Of a DNA stretch of 64,000 nt, positions 60,272 to 64,000 are shown piece after piece. The translations under genes were made by a program, and so were the position numbers. Location of the stretch: the NCBI RefSeq assembly GCF_001949145.1, contig NW_019091358.1, positions 1,453,119 through 1,517,118 of the forward strand. Reading direction: 5' to 3'. The number at the start of each line of letters is the position of its first letter. Within the stretch, counting starts at the first letter, position 1. The notes beneath the pieces were generated by a model that saw only the letters and a program-made list of their open reading frames with translations, had not been told where the DNA came from and did not search any database. This DNA comes from Acanthaster planci (lineage: Eukaryota > Echinodermata > Asteroidea > Valvatida > Acanthasteridae).

Positions 60272-61247
60272 GTCGGACAACTCGACCGTTTGCCAACTCG
60301 ACTTCGGACAACTCGACCGTTTGCCAAGTCATCCGTTAGGACAACTCGACTCTGACAGTGAGACAACTCGACCAGTGAGATCTCTTCACATTATACAGTC
60401 GTTTTCCCAGTTCAAGATAGCCAAATTATTCAATCAGATTGCAGCTCTACATACATCGTCGAATTCCAGTGAAATGTGGTCACCGTCCACCTTGTGTGAT
60501 AACGATACCAGGGTTACCACCAAATCAGTTTCAAATTTTAAATTTTTAATTCGAACGTACGGAATCGACGAAAGTGGGGACGCTTTTTCTCGTTCTGGAT
60601 CGGTTTTCGGAAAGTAACCACGTGAGAGGCAAATCTATTTTCAGCCAGAACCATTGTAAAAAGCTTATATATATTTTCTAATGAAAAATTCCTCAGTTTA
60701 GAAAATTTGGCTCATAAATAAGAATTCCAATGAATTTTTTAAAAAATTGGATCTTGTGTAAATTTCGACTCAACTTTTTGAGCTGCACAGCGTGAGCCAT
60801 CAACCATACTACCTTGCACCGCGCAGGTGAAGAACCCATTACGTCACGACATTTCTGCAACGTCCGCATAGCGAGATGAGCTCGATAAGTATATTGCGTG
60901 CATGCACTTAATGCGTGATCCAAAACTAGGTAACAATACGCGTTCAGTTTTCGGCCAGTTTTAATAAAAGGCAACCTTGAAAGTCATTTTGATTAAACAG
61001 ACATTAGATGCAAGAGCTTATATGACTGTTGAGTGTGAAAAAAGGATTGGGATCACTCGCAGTGAGTGGCATATATCGCCATAGACTATTCGGCTTTTTT
61101 CCCTGCTATCGTTCCAAAATGTCAAAGTGCAAATCAGAATTCTGGCCAAAATTTCGATTTGTCTCTCCCTTTTACGCACGGACGGTCCAGTTGTCTCAAT
61201 GGTCGAGTTGTCCGAAGTCGAGTTGGCAAACGGTCGAGTTGTCCGGA
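60272..61247. mobile_element. Foldback-type element 2 (CGAGTTGTCC family), about 976 bp
   Basis: The left arm (60272-60380) has GTCGGACAACTCGACCGTTT, GCCAACTCGACTTC, GGACAACTCGACCGTTTGCC, AAGTCATCCGTTA and GGACAACTCGAC. The right arm (61181-61247) is the inverse: CCAGTTGTCTC, GGTCGAGTTGTCCGAAGTCG, AGTTGGCAAACGGTCGAGTT and GTCCGGAC. The outer 44 bp match almost perfectly, so this copy is younger than element 1. The inside has no transposase; its ORFs run through the arms and are not real genes. Confidence 0.75.
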
Positions 61248-61687
61248 CCCCCCATGAAGTATGTGTTTCAAACTGAGGGTCTCTTACGAGCAGTAAAGCC
61301 CTCCAACAGGTTGGCCGATCAGCAGCCTGTAATGCCCGAAAAGCAACCGTACTCACAACTAGATAGGCAGCTCCCGGGTATGTCTAAGCAACCTTTTTCA
61401 TATTTGAATGGACTCAGTTTAGACCTGTGTTACCCTACCTGTCCCTTCCCTCCCAAACTGCTATCTAACTGTGCTACTCTGCAAATGTAGGTAAAACAGA
61501 GATGAGTTGTTTTCTATAGGCCTAATGCAATTCCCAAAATCCAAGGGGATTTTCCGTTCTAGTAAGAGAACACTCGCCTCTGTCTACCATCCTTTTGTGT
61601 TAAAGAAACAGAAACAAAAACCGGGAGAGAGATTTTAAAAAACAAAATCTCCCCCCCCCAAAAAAAAACACACACACACACACAAAT
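61248..61687. other. Intergenic with a simple repeat
   Basis: No gene is seen. A C9-A9-(CA)n tract is at 61651-61685. Confidence 0.5.
61651..61685. repeat. C-run, A-run and (CA)n microsatellite
   Basis: Nine C, nine A and then eight CA units. Confidence 0.9.
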
Positions 61688-61890
61688 GCATCCTCCTCAA
61701 GCAGAAGCGCCACCTCATCGACTGAAAAGAGCCGAGTTGGTCGACAGGTTTCATTTTGTTGTTAGCAATGCGACCGTTTCGCGCGCATTTCCCAGTCGTT
61801 TGTAATCCCGCGAGGTTCAGTTCCGACCAAAGGAGCCTCCGTTGCTAAGAAAATAGCGTCCTCTCTTTGTCCTGCTCGAGGCCCACATTA
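61688..61890 (+). repeat. Dispersed repeat family C, copy 3
   Basis: It begins right after the CA tract: CTCAAGCAGAAGCGCC, CTGAAAAGAGCC, GGTTTCATTTTGTTGTTAGC, AATGCGACCGTTTCGCGCGC, ATTTCCCAGTCGTTTG, GTTCAGTTCCGACCAAAGGA, CGTTGCTAAGAAAATAGCG and CCTCTCTTTG. Same order and orientation as copies 1 and 2. Confidence 0.68.
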
Positions 61891-62651
61891 GGGACAGGTC
61901 CAACCTCTGTTGCGAAAAATTCAATATTTGGGTGATAACAACTTTAGTGTATATGTGGACATCAATCTTAGCCAATTGCAACACATGCAAGAAGTATCCT
62001 TGCTCTTGAACCGGGCAGGGAAAAAACTATCATGAAGGCCACACCCCAATCAACCGACGTAAACTAAGCCAGGTCGTTTGCCATTTTACCACACTGCATG
62101 TGCAGGTGTGAAAGCAAGTAGCTGTGAACGTCCTTGTAATTAGTTCATCCATGGTTCAGCGAACCATGAAGCAAATCGCACTAGTCAGTGACGCGGGGAC
62201 AACACTAAAACGTGATGAGCGGACGTGCCTCAGTTCACCTTGTCTATTGTGTGCCTAAACTCGACGCCCTATTGACCTGCAGTATGACCTTAGTTCTTGC
62301 TCGTGTAGACTGCAGCTGGACCGCTGTGTAGTTCACATGACCACCGACATCGTTAGACTGTGCAACGTTTATCTTTATAATTCAAGACTCGGAGAATTTG
62401 TAACTTACATAGGTTTTTAGGTGGACAGAGACACAGGGTACGTGAGACACAGGTAACGTATGACTCTCTTTGGCAGGTATAAGTTATTACCCAGCTGGTA
62501 GTGTGCACCGTAAGCCCTGTATTTTCAACATAACTAGAATTGCTTCGGCATGGTAATTCTGCAATAGGTCTTCGAATAGCACAACTCAGGTGTGTTCAGC
62601 GACGACATTGGTCAGTTTGCTAGTATCAAGAGCTAACATGCGAACCCAACC

Positions 62652-62810
62652 GGGGGGGGGGGAGGGCCAAGGGCATGGGTGTAAATCCCAGGGGAATGGG
62701 GGTATATCAACTCACCTTTGGGTGGGGTGGATGGGCTATTGAATCATCTTTCCACCGTTTGTGGTGAGTAAAAAATTAAAGCGGATTGTAAAGAGACTTT
62801 CATTTACTAA
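62652..62810 (-). repeat. Dispersed poly-G repeat family A, copy 4 (right half, inverted)
   Basis: Read on the minus strand it gives TTACAATCCGCTTTAATTTT, CTCACCACAAA, GATGATTCAATAGCCCATCC, ACCC and CCCTGGGATTTACACCCATG, matching the right half of copy 1. The left half is missing. Confidence 0.65.
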
Positions 62811-64000
62811 CATGCGTTCGATATATCACACATAAAGGGAAAACAATTTAAAAAGCCATAGTTACGCGCTCAGTATTCAATCATTTGGCACCCCACCCGC
62901 TTTATACATTTCATGATTTCAAGGGGTTGACGGAGCCATGACCTTTCACGGTGCTCCATTGTATTTCCGCATTTTAATTAATGAACCCGGAGAGGTTTAT
63001 CTGTCCTTGACCAAGTATAGAGATAAATGATCCATGAAAGTTCCATGGACTCAACCGATTAAAAAAATAATAAAAATACATAGCTCCCCTGTGGAATAAA
63101 ACTAGCATAAGAGCAAAAAAGCCTTACAAACCCCTCTCATTTTGCCTACAGTTTGTATGGATAGCAAGAGTTTGCAGAAAGCCGCCCTTTGGTTGGTTTT
63201 CAATTTTACCTGAAATTCGTTTAACATGTACATTCTTTCCATTAATTTGAAAGCGAGTTGTTTTTCCATTTAGTATTCATTAATAATACGTGTATCTGAT
63301 GTTTGGTACCTGCGCGGGATTTTAACACTTTTTGAATTATTCATTTACTTTTGTACTGACGTCTAGCCACAGTGTTGCTGTAGCAGTTGTGCAGCAAAAT
63401 CTCTGTTTAAATTTAAGTCAAAATTACATTGTGGTTTCTTTAAAAAAATTCTCTAATCCCACAATATTTGTAATTTACTGTATAATCTCTTTTCAGGTAC
63501 ACTTTAATAGTTTCATTTTGCATTACATGTCTGCAAACCATTACATCATATTTAGGAAGTTCAACCTACATGTAATTAGCATTTGCTCTTCCCCAGGGCA
63601 TTTGGATAGCTGTGTCTTTTAATACACATGGGGTACAAGGATTCATTGTGATTATGTTTTCTTAGCCATGCAGTCAGCAGTGTCTGATTTGTAAATTTCA
63701 CCACTAAAAGCTTTATCAGTAAGCCAAGTTGTATTTCCAGAGTTTGATTATAATGTGGTTCCCAGATCATTCCTGTGATTAATAGACCTTAAGATAGCCC
63801 TTTATGGCGAATTTAGTTTTATTTTGACCCTACAAAGCAACGATGAAAATCTGGAAAAGTTCATGAGACTGTCAGTTAAACTAAAGTGTACTTAATGTTA
63901 TAGTGTAAACACACCCACACAAGTGTGTGAACGCCTTCAATCGTGGACTTCCTATTGTTCCTCTTTTGTTCATACTTGAACTTTTTCGGAAGACCTCCCC
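62811..64000. other. Right-edge intergenic, no recognised feature
   Basis: AT-rich sequence. The longest ORF (63332-63622) is hydrophobic and low in complexity, with no family match that I can see. Confidence 0.5.

Noticed and set aside
60249-60617. 122-residue plus-strand ORF
   Set aside because: The first third is translation of the foldback arm repeats and the rest matches nothing.
61029-61490. 153-residue plus-strand ORF
   Set aside because: It overlaps the right arm of foldback element 2 and lacks a recognisable domain.
1-64000. CRISPR arrays, bacterial operons, tRNA, rRNA or snRNA genes
   Set aside because: I saw no direct-repeat spacer pattern, no tRNA B-box with a matching fold and no rRNA sequence. 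The window is animal nuclear DNA.

Overview
This is a eukaryotic genomic window of about 40% GC. Its genes are split into many short exons with GT-AG introns, separated by long stretches full of repeats. The exon sequences are clearly animal. Dense TAGGCCTA motifs, ACATGT runs and many short inverted-repeat elements suggest a marine invertebrate deuterostome (echinoderm most likely, amphioxus or hemichordate possible). That placement is an inference from sequence style, not a proof.

Layout. (1) 1-3951, minus strand: the first three coding exons of the ER ubiquitin ligase SYVN1/HRD1; the rest lies beyond the left edge. (2) 3952-7321: intergenic, with an ERSE-like site, a poly-G repeat and a MITE carrying CRE octamers. 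(3) 7322-11074, plus strand: a six-exon Speedy/RINGO gene (SPDYA type), 344 residues. (4) 11075-16449: intergenic, repeats. (5) 16450-27286, plus strand: a complete 15-exon GABA transaminase gene (ABAT), 511 residues. (6) 29267-34437, minus strand: a complete 7-exon TRMT61B, mitochondrial tRNA m1A58 methyltransferase, 614 residues from the first ATG. (7) 34438-53503: mostly repeats, holding one intronless two-finger C2H2 ORF (38316-39029), a 2.5 kb foldback element, a 624 bp solo LTR with target-site duplication, a pogo-like transposase relic, an ACCATGGT palindromic repeat field and a broken copy of a Cys-rich mobile-element-type gene. (8) 53504-54689, plus strand: a two-exon cyclase-family hydrolase with a signal peptide and a possible GPI-anchor signal. 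(9) 54690-64000: repeats, including an inverted MITE pair, a second foldback element and copies of two dispersed families.

The genes do not form a pathway. They are ordinary housekeeping or regulatory genes: ER protein quality control, CDK activation, GABA catabolism and mitochondrial tRNA modification. The most informative context is gene order. SPDYA (plus) and TRMT61B (minus) face each other here with only ABAT between them; in human the same two genes are neighbours in the same orientation. The least described material is the repeat fraction: two foldback copies built from a CGAGTTGTCC unit, a roughly 200 bp dispersed family with three copies, and a nested palindromic element. I found no CRISPR array, operon, rRNA or convincing tRNA.
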